NCBI RefSeq assembly: GCF_011089895.1
Contig: NZ_JAANAT010000002.1
Coordinates: forward strand, 434,001-498,000
Direction: 5' to 3'
DNA length: 64,000 nucleotides
DNA from: Mucilaginibacter inviolabilis
Lineage (GTDB): Bacteria > Bacteroidota > Bacteroidia > Sphingobacteriales > Sphingobacteriaceae
The notes beneath the pieces are model-generated. The model did not search any database. It had not been told where the DNA came from and saw only the letters and a list, made by a program, of their open reading frames with translations. Positions 8,079 through 16,931 of the stretch are shown one piece after another. The stretch's first letter is position 1. Every line of letters begins with the position of its first letter. The translations under genes and the position numbers were made by a program.

Positions 8079-8632
8079 TAACTTTCTGCCACATACAAAA
8101 AAACATACTCCAACCCATCTACATCATCCATAGCCTCGCCAACTTTGGTAAAGCCCATGTTGTTGACCAATTGGAGTGAGGGACTGTTTTTTGGCGATAC
8201 CGAAGCAATAAATTTGTTAACACCAAATTCTGTATGCGCCCATGTCATCAGGGCTGTTATGGCTTCGGTAGCGTAACGGAGCCTTTGGTAACCCTTAAAT
8301 ATCCAATAGCCCAATTCAACGGCATCCCGCACGTAAGCATGCAGGTATTCCGGATCCGGGCGACTATGAAAGCGTATCATTCCGATCATCACCTGCTCCT
8401 CTGGTAATATCACCGCGCGTGCCGACCATGGAAAGTAATCCGGATCGGTGTTTAATTCCCGCATGCCATGCTCAAAGCCGCTAGTATGCTCAAGCAGTTC
8501 TTCGGGGATAGAAGCCCCTAACATGCGTCCGGCATTTCTTAAATTACCAGCCAAACAGGCTTCGATGGCCTCATTGCTCATGAGGCGAAGTATTAATCGC
8601 GGCGTAATGATATCATCCAGTGGTGTATGCAT
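8078..8632 (-). CDS. GNAT family N-acetyltransferase (RimJ/RimL-like)
   Basis: A 184-residue acetyltransferase. It has the typical opening T-P-R-L-I-L-R-L, the core strand with V-E-L-G-Y-W-I, the acetyl-CoA-binding Q-R-L-R-Y-A-T-E-A loop, and the closing N-x-x-S-x-x-L-V-N-N-M-G-F-T-K-V-G. This pattern marks the RimJ/RimL group that acetylates protein N-termini or small amines. ATG at 8632 is chosen over the TTG at 8635. The start lies 21 bases from the stop of the SirB1-like gene upstream on the same strand, so the two are probably one transcript. The substrate is unknown. Confidence 0.85.
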   Translation of the reverse strand: MHTPLDDIITPRLILRLMSNEAIEACLAGNLRNAGRMLGASIPEELLEHTSGFEHGMRELNTDPDYFPWSARAVILPEEQVMIGMIRFHSRPDPEYLHAYVRDAVELGYWIFKGYQRLRYATEAITALMTWAHTEFGVNKFIASVSPKNSPSLQLVNNMGFTKVGEAMDDVDGLEYVFLYVAES

Positions 8633-8653
8633 CAATGGGGTAGGGGATAGCGG

Positions 8654-9511
8654 TTATTCTATTATCGCCAACAATTCATTCATTTCATCAACTTTTTCAG
8701 TCGAGCCCAGATTCTCATAGGCGCTGATCAGGTTGCGGATTACACGGCGAATGATATCGGTATTGGAGCAGGGTTCATAAAATTGCTTATCTGCTTTCAA
8801 ATTCAGCTGCTTCAGGAACATATCCACATCGCGGCGGCCAAATATGAAGCCTTTATTAAAGGCATTGATATAAAACAGTATACCGCTTTCAAACTCGCTT
8901 TGCTGGCTTTCGTCCAGATAAGCTAAAATAAAATGCTGCGGTAGGTTTACTCCATATACGGGTATATCCAGTTTTTGTGCCACTATCGAATAAATGATAG
9001 CCAGCGATATCTGGTTGCCTTTTTTACTCTCCAGTACCTGGCTCAGATAACTATTCTGCGGATCAAGGTGATTGGAGGTGTTGCCGCTGAACCCATATAT
9101 ATTATAAAATACATGGTTAATCAGTTTGATCTGCTCTTTGGGGCTGGCCTCATGCATCATCTGTATCCAGATATCGCGTTTAATGCCTTCTATCTGGTTA
9201 ATGATCTTTTGTTCATCCAAATCGGGGTATTGATAACGGTTAATGATAAGAATGCCTTGCAATAGATCAAACGCTCCGCTCTGGTGCCAGAGTTTCAGAT
9301 CGTTTTTTAGGGTGATGAACTGAATTTCATGAACCAGGTTGGCTATCCGCTCTTGCTGTACGGCGTCAAAAGCTTGTTCAAATGCGCTTTCCAGAAAAGC
9401 GATGGCTTCCGTACCATATGCCAACAACTTATCATGCACATGTTCAAATATCTCACTATCAGGATCGTCAAGTAAGCGAATCAGGGAATTTACTTCAGTT
9501 GGATTAATCAT
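8654..9511 (-). CDS. SirB1-like transglutaminase-fold protein
   Basis: A 285-residue predicted cytosolic protein. The core, about residues 75-215, matches the SirB1 N-terminal transglutaminase-like domain: an N-x-x-L-x-Q-V-L block, I-S-L-A-I-I-Y-S-I-V-A-Q-K-L-D-I-P, then V-N-L-P-Q-H-F-I-L-A-Y. The conserved H near residue 195 is present. Members often carry TPR helices at the C-terminus, and the last 60 residues here look like that. The usual active cysteine is not apparent, as is common in this family. It precedes the acetyltransferase on the same strand. Its role is unknown. Confidence 0.8.
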   Translation of the reverse strand: MINPTEVNSLIRLLDDPDSEIFEHVHDKLLAYGTEAIAFLESAFEQAFDAVQQERIANLVHEIQFITLKNDLKLWHQSGAFDLLQGILIINRYQYPDLDEQKIINQIEGIKRDIWIQMMHEASPKEQIKLINHVFYNIYGFSGNTSNHLDPQNSYLSQVLESKKGNQISLAIIYSIVAQKLDIPVYGVNLPQHFILAYLDESQQSEFESGILFYINAFNKGFIFGRRDVDMFLKQLNLKADKQFYEPCSNTDIIRRVIRNLISAYENLGSTEKVDEMNELLAIIE

Positions 9512-9556
9512 ACGCCGTAATGCTAAAATACTAAACCTTTATTTATTTTTACAGCG

Positions 9557-10345
9557 ATGTTAAATTTTAGGTTTGTTAAGGATTACCTGTGGCACCGCAT
9601 CCGGGCAAAAAACAGGCACGGCTTACACTCTCCGTTTGTTTATCAGCTGGTTGATTCAGTTATTTACGATCACTCCGCCCAAAAAACATACCACGAGATC
9701 GAAAATATCCGCGAAAAATTACTTGTTGACAATCGTGTGATTACTGTGACCGATCTTGGAGCCGGCTCACATTTGAATAATAACCGCCAAAAGCGGGTAG
9801 GCGACATTGCCGCGAATGCTTTAAAGCAACCCAAGCTGGCCCAGTTGCTTTACCGGTTGGCTGCCCGTTTTAAACCACGCAATATCATTGAGTTGGGTAC
9901 CTGTCTGGGTGTCACCACACTTTACCTGCAAGAGGGCGCGCCTAATGCCCATATTTATACCATGGAAGGTTGCCCGCAAACAGCTGGGATTGCCCAGGAA
10001 ACATTTGCACAGGCTGGTTTTAGGGAGATTGAACTGATCACAGGTAATTTTGACGACAACCTGCCAGGTGTTATCCGCAAGCTCGACCAGCTTGACTTTG
10101 TGTTTGTAGATGGTAACCATCAAAAAGATGCCACTTTGAAGTATTTTGAATGGTGCCTGCCAAAAGTGCATGAAGGCACCTTGCTGATATTTGATGATAT
10201 TTACTGGAGCGAGGGCATGAAAGAAGCCTGGGAGCAGATCAAAGCACATCCCCAAGTTACCGTAACAGTCGATTTGTTTTGGATAGGCCTGGTATTTTTC
10301 AAATCAGGCAGAGCCGAGAAGGAGCATTTTAAGATTAGATATTGA
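9557..10345 (+). CDS. Class I SAM-dependent methyltransferase
   Basis: A 262-residue protein of the O-methyltransferase-like Methyltransf_24 type. Motif I reads I-I-E-L-G-T-C-L-G-V-T-T, followed by the acidic strand Y-T-M-E-G-C at the ribose-binding position and D-F-V-F-V-D-G-N-H as motif II. The N-terminal region (G-L-H-S-P-F-V-Y-Q-L) is a recurring feature of Bacteroidetes homologues. The substrate cannot be predicted. It is divergent from the SirB1-like gene, with only about 45 bases between their start codons. Confidence 0.85.
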   Translation: MLNFRFVKDYLWHRIRAKNRHGLHSPFVYQLVDSVIYDHSAQKTYHEIENIREKLLVDNRVITVTDLGAGSHLNNNRQKRVGDIAANALKQPKLAQLLYRLAARFKPRNIIELGTCLGVTTLYLQEGAPNAHIYTMEGCPQTAGIAQETFAQAGFREIELITGNFDDNLPGVIRKLDQLDFVFVDGNHQKDATLKYFEWCLPKVHEGTLLIFDDIYWSEGMKEAWEQIKAHPQVTVTVDLFWIGLVFFKSGRAEKEHFKIRY

Positions 10346-10355
10346 TTGGAGTAAG

Positions 10356-10442
10356 GATTTTTGGAACAAGGAACAAGGATTTTTCTTTCCTGTCCTCCGT
10401 ATCTAATTCTTATGATCTGGTCCTTGTTCTTTACTCCAAAAA
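10356..10442. repeat. Intergenic inverted repeat of degenerate short units
   Basis: The left arm holds 'atttttggaacaaggaac' and the right arm the complement of 'atttttggagtaaagaac', separated by about 45 bases. It lies between two converging genes and may terminate both. Confidence 0.6.
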
Positions 10443-10456
10443 TCTTTGCTCAAAAA

Positions 10457-11590
10457 CTAAAACGACTGCCCCAGGCCCACATAAAAGCCACTTTGGCGGG
10501 CTTCGCCGGCAACTTTTTGGCCTATACCATAATCTGCACGTATGCTCAGGCCCTTTTCTATATCGAAGAAGTAACGGAGACCGCCTCCGTAATTTGGTTT
10601 TAGCTCGCTAAAGCTAAAATCTTTGTTAAATACCTCACCTGTTCCTACAAAGCCTACTACCCCAATCCGCTCAGTGAGGCGGTAGCGCAGCTCAGTTTGG
10701 CCAACAGTAAGATTGCGGTCGCGGTAACGGCCGTTGTAATAGCCTCGCATAATTTCGTCATTACCCAGAGTCGGCATCATAAAAAATGGTGATTGACCGC
10801 CTATCAGACTCTGGTCCTGTATATCAATACCTAATACCAGTTTTTTACTTAGCGAGAAGAACTGGCTATACTCAATATTGAAAAAGCCTCCTTTATAATC
10901 AAAATCGGATAAACCTTTGGTTAATTGCAGCGAAGTAGTAATAATTGCACCATGGGTAGTATAGGTGTTATTGTTACGGCTGTCAAAAATAAGGCTTGGC
11001 CCTACATAAATACTGGTACCACCTTTTCTGAACTGTACGCGCGGATCCGTATAAAAAATACTGTTGGGCTGTCCGTCGCTAAAACTGTAATGATCGCCAC
11101 CGGCAACTAAACCTACATAAAAGTTGTCTGCTACCTTTCTTTCTGCGGCAAAACTTAGTTTAAGTCTTTTCTGGCCAATACGGTCGGTATTGGCTTTGAG
11201 GGTGTTATTGCCAATGCCATAAAAATCAAACGGAAAATTGATATAACCGATGCCTCCAGTAAAATGATATTTGTTTTGTGGGGTCCAGTAACTGGTGCTC
11301 AGACTGAGCCTGTTTTGTCCCTTGGTAGTTAGGGTAGCATATGCAAAAATGTTGGATACCCGGGTATTCTTGCTTGCGGTATCGGTATAAAAAGAATATA
11401 GGCCAGCGCCGCCAGCTTCAACCCCGGTTTCGGGAGCGGAACTTAATACCGGTAAAATAACAAAGCTGCTTTTTTTAGTGGTGTCTTTATCAAAATACAT
11501 TTTCCTGATAAACTTGGGCAGGAGATGTGTTTGAGAGAATGCTGACTGGCAACCAAGCACCAGTATGATGAGAGTGAGAAATTTCTTCAT
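10457..11590 (-). CDS. Omp85/BamA-like outer-membrane barrel protein
   Basis: A 377-residue protein with a cleavable signal peptide; the start at 11590 (M-K-K-F-L-T) is chosen over a far upstream start because the signal peptide begins there. The mature part is a beta-barrel with the Omp85 surface-antigen pattern: a V-G-P-S-L-I-F-D-S-R-N block, alternating aromatic strands, the G-Q-T-E-L-R-Y-R motif and a C-terminal strand ending in aromatic F. No POTRA domains fit in the short N-terminus, so it is a barrel-only member, not BamA itself. Its function is unknown. Confidence 0.8.
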   Translation of the reverse strand: MKKFLTLIILVLGCQSAFSQTHLLPKFIRKMYFDKDTTKKSSFVILPVLSSAPETGVEAGGAGLYSFYTDTASKNTRVSNIFAYATLTTKGQNRLSLSTSYWTPQNKYHFTGGIGYINFPFDFYGIGNNTLKANTDRIGQKRLKLSFAAERKVADNFYVGLVAGGDHYSFSDGQPNSIFYTDPRVQFRKGGTSIYVGPSLIFDSRNNNTYTTHGAIITTSLQLTKGLSDFDYKGGFFNIEYSQFFSLSKKLVLGIDIQDQSLIGGQSPFFMMPTLGNDEIMRGYYNGRYRDRNLTVGQTELRYRLTERIGVVGFVGTGEVFNKDFSFSELKPNYGGGLRYFFDIEKGLSIRADYGIGQKVAGEARQSGFYVGLGQSF

Positions 11591-11832
11591 GTAACGTAGA
11601 TGGTACGAAGATAGCAAAAAGCGAAAGAATAGTTCATGTTTTATCCGGATAGCTTGAGCCAAATCCACTTTCTGCATCGGTAGGGCAGCAGTATCTAAAT
11701 TTAGAATGCTGATTAAAGGCAATAACAGGACTTTTGCTTTGGAGAAACTTTTCCTGCAAAAATAGAAAGGAGACCTTAACCGTGTAAGACACTTTTTAAT
11801 AAATTTAGATGTATTATGGTAATCCATATATT

Positions 11833-11873
11833 AAAAAAAGAGCCCCTAATTAACAAACTAGGGGCTCTTTTTT
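11833..11873. terminator. Bidirectional rho-independent terminator
   Basis: The stem agccccta/taggggct (11841-11848 with 11859-11866) has a run of A before it and a run of T after it. It lies just downstream of the minus-strand lipoprotein gene that ends at 11891. Confidence 0.85.
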
Positions 11874-11890
11874 ATATTTAATTACTGCGG

Positions 11891-13318
11891 TTAAAATACT
11901 TGTTTTACCCGGCTATCGCCTGTGCCGTAATAAAAGTTGATTACTTTTTTATCCCCCTTATTCAAACTCAGGAAAGTAGAGGATGTTGTGAAATTACTTA
12001 CTGTATTTAAGTTGGCGGAAAAGTTTAAAGAATATAGGTTTGAATAGGTATCATATGGCAATGCCTTTAGTATAACTCCTTTAGCATTGGGTACTAATAC
12101 ACCATTATCTGTTTTTAGATTTACATAACTATATTGACCTTGTGAAGAGTAAAAGCCAACTAACTTACCATTTGCGTCGGCAGAGGCTGATAGTTTTGGA
12201 GCCGACTCTATAATATTTCCGACTACATCAACCATTTGGACATCAATTTTAGTGTTTGGTGTATAGGTATATGCATTCCAATCTACACTGGCGCCATTAT
12301 AGTAATTGTTATTTACAGCAAGTTGCTCTACCTGATATTTGCTGCCGATAGCTGATACAAGTACCTGGTTATACGGGTAATATCCATTATTGCCAGGAAT
12401 GTATAATACTTTACCTCTTGTATCTGCTGCTACTTTGAAGTAATAATAAATATTAACATTAGGAACCGGTGCATTAAACTGGTTAACATTAAAATAGGTT
12501 TTTACAGTTGTTTGTCTTGGCAAACTAGCCGGAAATGTGCGAATCTGGTCATCCTCGGTAGCATTCACGTAAAGTTTCTGATCGGCTGTAATTTGTTGGA
12601 AAGACAGGCTATAGCCGTTTGGCGCAGCAGGTAGCTTTATATCGTAAGTACCTGTTGCATCAGTAAAAGTTGGAAAGTAAACCGTGTAAGTGCCAGATGG
12701 GCTAGCAGGTATACTTGCCGAAGCCGTAACCAAAACGTTAGCGCCTACTTTTTCTGGAGTAAGGTTGGTTAAATCTGTTTCAATATACAGACTTCCTGTA
12801 ATCTCGTTTGTAAGATCTGTTGTATTCCAAAGTTTTACAGGTCCAGATGTTATATTCTGCTGTAATATCTGTGATGCGGCATAGCCGGTTTTTGATATCA
12901 GAAAAGCAGATGTAGGGTAAAGGTTTACTGCGCTAAACGTTGCTATACCTTGTGCATTGGTTTTTGTAGTAATTACTTTCCCGTTTGATGATACTGCAAC
13001 ATCTGCATCAGCTATCGGGCTATTTGATACAACATCAACTACGGTAACACTGTAGTCTTTGGTATTTGCGGCTATAGCCTTCTGCTGAGCCAGGCTGTCA
13101 TTTAATTTAAGCTGATTAAGCATTGCCGTGTTAATCAGATCTTGCAAAGCCGTAGCGCCTTTCTGTTTAAGTGTTTCCAAATCAAGCTCATGCTGATATT
13201 GTAACTGGAGTAAGTCTTTTTGTGCAGCAATAGCATCACTTTCATTAAAGCTGTTTTTAGAGCATCCTGCAAAAAGCGTAACAAATACTATAAAAAGTAA
13301 AGTAAGTTTTGAATTCAT
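11891..13318 (-). CDS. Lipoprotein with carboxypeptidase-regulatory-like domain
   Basis: A 475-residue predicted lipoprotein: Cys19 follows L-F-A-G. Residues about 30-75 are a charged helix rich in Gln and Leu. At about 90-150 a CarboxypepD_reg-like domain appears (V-T-V-V-D-V-V-S-N-S-P-I-A-D-A-D-V, N-A-Q-G-I-A-T-F). The rest is threonine- and tyrosine-rich beta structure, likely further Ig-like or transthyretin-like folds. It lies 54 bases downstream of a PorT-like barrel gene on the same strand, suggesting a surface pair. Its biological function is unknown. Confidence 0.7.
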   Translation of the reverse strand: MNSKLTLLFIVFVTLFAGCSKNSFNESDAIAAQKDLLQLQYQHELDLETLKQKGATALQDLINTAMLNQLKLNDSLAQQKAIAANTKDYSVTVVDVVSNSPIADADVAVSSNGKVITTKTNAQGIATFSAVNLYPTSAFLISKTGYAASQILQQNITSGPVKLWNTTDLTNEITGSLYIETDLTNLTPEKVGANVLVTASASIPASPSGTYTVYFPTFTDATGTYDIKLPAAPNGYSLSFQQITADQKLYVNATEDDQIRTFPASLPRQTTVKTYFNVNQFNAPVPNVNIYYYFKVAADTRGKVLYIPGNNGYYPYNQVLVSAIGSKYQVEQLAVNNNYYNGASVDWNAYTYTPNTKIDVQMVDVVGNIIESAPKLSASADANGKLVGFYSSQGQYSYVNLKTDNGVLVPNAKGVILKALPYDTYSNLYSLNFSANLNTVSNFTTSSTFLSLNKGDKKVINFYYGTGDSRVKQVF

Positions 13319-13372
13319 TGTGGGTTTTATTTTATCGATTTAAGTTTTAAGCGAACCTGTAGATAGGGTATT

Positions 13373-14197
13373 CTACTTGAGAGGCATTACTATACCAATT
13401 CTTGATACAAAAGAATTAGTCCGGATGTTACTGCCAAAGCCTATTTTTTCCATATATGAATAGTTTGCTCTGGCTGTGGTTAATCCTGTTAAATATCTAA
13501 AGTCAAGCAGTAATTTAAACCTTGACGTTAATGGTAGTTTTACATTAGTACCCGTAATAAGATTGTATCGGGTATTATTAAATATGTTGGAGACGGTCTG
13601 TTTATTACTAACAGTGGCTATAATGTCTTCTCCCGGAAGTAAATTTCCTGTTTTTTGATAGTTTTCGGTCACATTAAAAGTGTACGCGTAACTAGCGCCA
13701 ATATAAAATGATGGTTTCCAGGATGGTTTGATATTAATGGTATAATTAACCAAAAGCGGAACCTCAATACTATTTAATGTATAAGAACTGTTTTTTACAT
13801 TTTTAGTAGAGAAGCTTTCAGGCAAACCAAGTCTGGTGTCATCTTTAAAGGTAATCATTTGGCCTCCCTGTTGCAGGTAATTGGCCTCCAATTGCAGGCT
13901 TAGTTGTTTATATAGGTGATAATTTAAAGAGACACCAGCATTATAGCCCGTATTGAAGCCTGTTTGTGGTTGTTCTTTGGTAAATCTGTTTAAATTAAAG
14001 CCGCCTGATACACCAATCTCATACCTGGTTTTAAGGGTATCGATGATTTTATATTTATAGACATCTTTTTTTTCATTGCGATTTTGCGCTGCTGAAACAT
14101 GGGTTAAAAAAGATAAAGCTATAATAGTTAAAAAATAAACAGCAGTAGTATTGATATACCGAATGGGTATAGTGCGGTACTTTACGAAGGAGTGCAT
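13373..14197 (-). CDS. PorT-like outer-membrane beta-barrel protein
   Basis: A 274-residue protein with an N-terminal hydrophobic signal segment (about 17-37, ending S-A-A-Q). The remainder has the outer_membrane_beta-barrel (PorT family) pattern: G-V-S-G-G-F-N-L-N-R near the mature N-terminus, L-Q-L-E-A-N-Y-L-Q-Q-G-G, then paired strands such as V-P-L-L-V-N-Y and Y-I-G-A-S-Y-A-Y. It precedes the lipoprotein gene on the same strand. Proteins of this type are often surface barrels of unknown role; no gliding or T9SS genes lie nearby. Confidence 0.78.
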   Translation of the reverse strand: MHSFVKYRTIPIRYINTTAVYFLTIIALSFLTHVSAAQNRNEKKDVYKYKIIDTLKTRYEIGVSGGFNLNRFTKEQPQTGFNTGYNAGVSLNYHLYKQLSLQLEANYLQQGGQMITFKDDTRLGLPESFSTKNVKNSSYTLNSIEVPLLVNYTINIKPSWKPSFYIGASYAYTFNVTENYQKTGNLLPGEDIIATVSNKQTVSNIFNNTRYNLITGTNVKLPLTSRFKLLLDFRYLTGLTTARANYSYMEKIGFGSNIRTNSFVSRIGIVMPLK

Positions 14198-14344
14198 TAA
14201 AACGTGTAATAAGGTTGATTTTAAAAATTGGGCGAAGGTAATACATAATTTGAATTGTTGATAAATTGAATCGAATTATTTTGATTCGACAGATTCAAAC
14301 TCTGAAATATGCACATCTAATAATCTGCACATTATAAAAATGTC

Positions 14345-14352
14345 TACTTTTG
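14345..14352 (+). promoter_or_regulatory. Candidate promoter -7 element
   Basis: TACTTTTG, followed by TGCC, lies 22 bases before the start of the deoxyhypusine-synthase-like gene. The same 12-base word occurs before actA (15519). Confidence 0.45.
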
Positions 14353-14374
14353 TGCCGAATTTTATTGATATACT

Positions 14375-15355
14375 ATGAGCATCACAAGAGGACCTATTTC
14401 GCAGTTTATTGAAAAAAACTATCTGCATTTTAACGCGGCAGCATTAATGGATGCAGCAAAGGGATATGAAACACACCTTGCCGAAGGCGGCAAAATGATG
14501 GTTACCCTTGCCGGTGCCATGAGTACCGCCGAGCTGGGTATTTCGCTGGCCGAAATGATCCGTCAGGATAAAATCGCCATTATTTCCTGCACCGGTGCCA
14601 ACCTGGAAGAGGATATCATGAACCTGGTAGCGCACTCACATTACAAAAGGGTGCCAAACTACCGCGATTTGAGTCCGCAGGAAGAGTGGGATCTGCTCGA
14701 AAACCATTATAACCGTGTTACCGATACTTGTATCCCGGAGGAAGAAGCATTCCGTCGTTTGCAAAAACATATCCACAAAATATGGAAAGATGCAGATAAT
14801 AGCGGTGAGCGATATTTTCCGCATGAGTACATGTACAAAATATTATTAAGCGGCGAATTGGAGCAATACTATGAAATTGATCCTAAAAACTCCTGGATGC
14901 TGGCCGCTGCCGAAAAAAACCTGCCAATTGTTGTTCCTGGATGGGAAGACAGTACTATGGGTAACATTTTCGCCTCCTATGTAATCAAAGGCGAGATCAA
15001 AGCATCAACCATGAAGAGCGGTATTGAGTACATGGCCTGGCTTGCCGACTGGTATACCAAAAACTCATCGGGCAAAGGAATAGGATTTTTCCAGATAGGT
15101 GGTGGTATTGCCGGCGACTTCCCGATATGTGTAGTGCCTATGCTTTACCAGGATATGGAGATGCATGATGTTCCGTTCTGGAGCTACTTCTGCCAGATAT
15201 CAGATTCAACTACCTCGTATGGCTCTTACTCGGGCGCCGTGCCAAACGAAAAAATAACCTGGGGCAAACTGGATATACATACCCCCAAGTTTATTGTTGA
15301 AAGCGATGCAACCATTGTTGCACCATTGATATTTGCCTGGATATTAAAACAATAA
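14375..15355 (+). CDS. Deoxyhypusine-synthase-like protein
   Basis: A 326-residue member of the DHS superfamily of NAD-dependent aminobutyl transferases. NAD-fold motifs are visible: V-T-L-A-G-A-M-S-T-A-E-L-G, S-C-T-G-A-N-L-E-E-D, and the C-terminal W-G-K-L block ending with D-A-T-I-V-A-P-L. In DHS the catalytic lysine follows the G-G-G stretch by three residues; here G242-G243-G244 is followed by I-A-G247, so the lysine is absent. Bacteria have no eIF5A to modify, so a role in polyamine metabolism is likelier, but that is inferred. It has a promoter of its own and a candidate terminator at 15415. Confidence 0.85.
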   Translation: MSITRGPISQFIEKNYLHFNAAALMDAAKGYETHLAEGGKMMVTLAGAMSTAELGISLAEMIRQDKIAIISCTGANLEEDIMNLVAHSHYKRVPNYRDLSPQEEWDLLENHYNRVTDTCIPEEEAFRRLQKHIHKIWKDADNSGERYFPHEYMYKILLSGELEQYYEIDPKNSWMLAAAEKNLPIVVPGWEDSTMGNIFASYVIKGEIKASTMKSGIEYMAWLADWYTKNSSGKGIGFFQIGGGIAGDFPICVVPMLYQDMEMHDVPFWSYFCQISDSTTSYGSYSGAVPNEKITWGKLDIHTPKFIVESDATIVAPLIFAWILKQ

Positions 15356-15414
15356 TTTAAATTTCAAATAAGCCGGCAATGTGGTTTGGCATTTAAAAAA
15401 CTGCATTGTTGGCC

Positions 15415-15448
15415 AAAAAGCCTCCCTACGTTGTTTAAATGGCTTTTT
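15415..15448 (+). terminator. Candidate terminator of the DHS-like gene
   Basis: aaaaagcc (15415-15422) pairs with ggcttttt (15441-15448); the T-run is part of the stem. It is weaker than the other terminators here, with a loop of 18 bases. Confidence 0.5.
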
Positions 15449-15518
15449 GTAATTATTTAGAACGATTATAAATTATAGGTTACTGTCATTTATGTGTCAG
15501 CGATACTGTAATAAATTT

Positions 15519-15526
15519 TACTTTTG
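15519..15526 (+). promoter_or_regulatory. Candidate promoter -7 of the act/cox operon
   Basis: TACTTTTG fits TAnnTTTG. It would give a leader of about 75 bases before actA. A clear -33 TTTG is not seen; 'tatgtg' lies near the expected place. Confidence 0.4.
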
Positions 15527-15609
15527 TGCCTGAAATAATGAGATGGAGCGTACATCTTTTACAGCGGTTTCAAACATTAATATAAAATTATTTAGCATAA
15601 ATACACTTT

Positions 15610-16893
15610 ATGAGAAATTTCTCATTGATTTTTAAACAATTCTCAAGGTCGGTTCTTCTAATTGCCGGGTTTGCTTTTTGGGGTTTTTCAAATGCTTATG
15701 CTCAGGCCGACGCGGCTAAAGGCGAAGCCATCTTTAAATCCAAATGTACTGCCTGTCATAAGATCGATCAGCAATTAATTGGCCCGGCGTTGGGTCCGCA
15801 GCTTACTGAAGAAACGGACGACAAGTATCTGATTAAATGGATCCAGAACAATCAGGCTTTGATCACTGCCAAAAATCCTAAGGCTTTAGCTATCTATAAC
15901 AAGTTTAACCAGGCAGGTATGACGGTATTTACCGAGCTTTCTGACGCTGATGTAACTAACGTTATAGACTACGTGCGTACTGAATGGAAAACCATGCAGT
16001 CTGCTCCTAAGCCAGGTGCCGGTGATGGTAAAACTGCCGCTGCTGAAACCGGTCCAAGCAGTATGGTTATCTGGGGCTTGGTAGCTGTTATCATTATTGC
16101 ATTTATTGTAATATTGGTATTAAACAGGGTTGTAGCTACTTTAGAGCGCCTATTATTAAAAGGTAAAGGTGTTGTAATTGATGAAGAAGCTGAGCCAACT
16201 GCCGAAGAAGTAGCCGAGGCTAAGAAAAAAGATCTGATCAAAAGGATCCTGAAAAATAAGAAGCTGGTATTCTTTATTATCCTTTGCGGTACGCTTGCTA
16301 TGGGCAGCTGGGGATGGGTTACCTTATGGAATACTAACGTACACACAGGTTACCAGCCGGTACAGCCTATCAAATACTCACATGAGTTACACGCTGGTAC
16401 CATGAAAATTGATTGTCAGTATTGCCACTCAGGCGCTTATAAATCAAAGAACGCTTCTATTCCTTCACTAAACGTTTGTATGAACTGCCACAAGGTTGTT
16501 AAAACCGAGTCGCCGGAGATACATAAAATATACGATGCTTTGGGTTATGATCCAAAAACTCAAAAGTATGACAGCACTGCAGCTAAACCTATCCAATGGA
16601 TACGTGTTCACAACCTGCCGGATCTGGCTTACTTTAACCACTCTCAGCACGTAAAAGTTGGCGGCATCAAATGCCAAACCTGTCACGGTCCGGTTCAGAC
16701 TATGAAAGAGGTTTATCAGTATTCACCATTAACTATGAAATGGTGTATCCAGTGCCACAAACGTACCGAAGTTAACGGTAAAGGAAACGCTTACTACGAT
16801 AGCATACTTGCTGCTCACGATAAGATCAAGAAGGGCGAGAAAGTTACAGCCGCAGTGTTAGGCGGTATCGAGTGCGGCAAGTGCCACTATTAA
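15610..16893 (+). CDS. actA: Alternative complex III subunit ActA, with fused monoheme domain
   Basis: A 427-residue multiheme cytochrome c that collects electrons from quinol oxidation in alternative complex III. The signal segment (about 10-31) leads to a monoheme cytochrome domain with C46-T-A-C-H50. A membrane helix (about 146-168), a charged cytoplasmic stretch and a second helix (about 218-240) follow. The C-terminal part has five CxxCH motifs (CQYCH, CMNCH, CQTCH, CIQCH, CGKCH), the ActA pentaheme core. With the extra domain it has six hemes; the fused domain could carry electrons to the adjacent aa3 oxidase (inference). It is the first gene of the operon. Confidence 0.92.
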   Translation: MRNFSLIFKQFSRSVLLIAGFAFWGFSNAYAQADAAKGEAIFKSKCTACHKIDQQLIGPALGPQLTEETDDKYLIKWIQNNQALITAKNPKALAIYNKFNQAGMTVFTELSDADVTNVIDYVRTEWKTMQSAPKPGAGDGKTAAAETGPSSMVIWGLVAVIIIAFIVILVLNRVVATLERLLLKGKGVVIDEEAEPTAEEVAEAKKKDLIKRILKNKKLVFFIILCGTLAMGSWGWVTLWNTNVHTGYQPVQPIKYSHELHAGTMKIDCQYCHSGAYKSKNASIPSLNVCMNCHKVVKTESPEIHKIYDALGYDPKTQKYDSTAAKPIQWIRVHNLPDLAYFNHSQHVKVGGIKCQTCHGPVQTMKEVYQYSPLTMKWCIQCHKRTEVNGKGNAYYDSILAAHDKIKKGEKVTAAVLGGIECGKCHY

Positions 16894-16931
16894 TAAATAA
16901 GAATTTTAGCATTACAGTTTATATAACTTAA

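Noticed and set aside
10342..10611. Plus-strand frames over the end of the Omp85-like gene
   Set aside because: They run through an intergenic hairpin and the antisense of a barrel gene.
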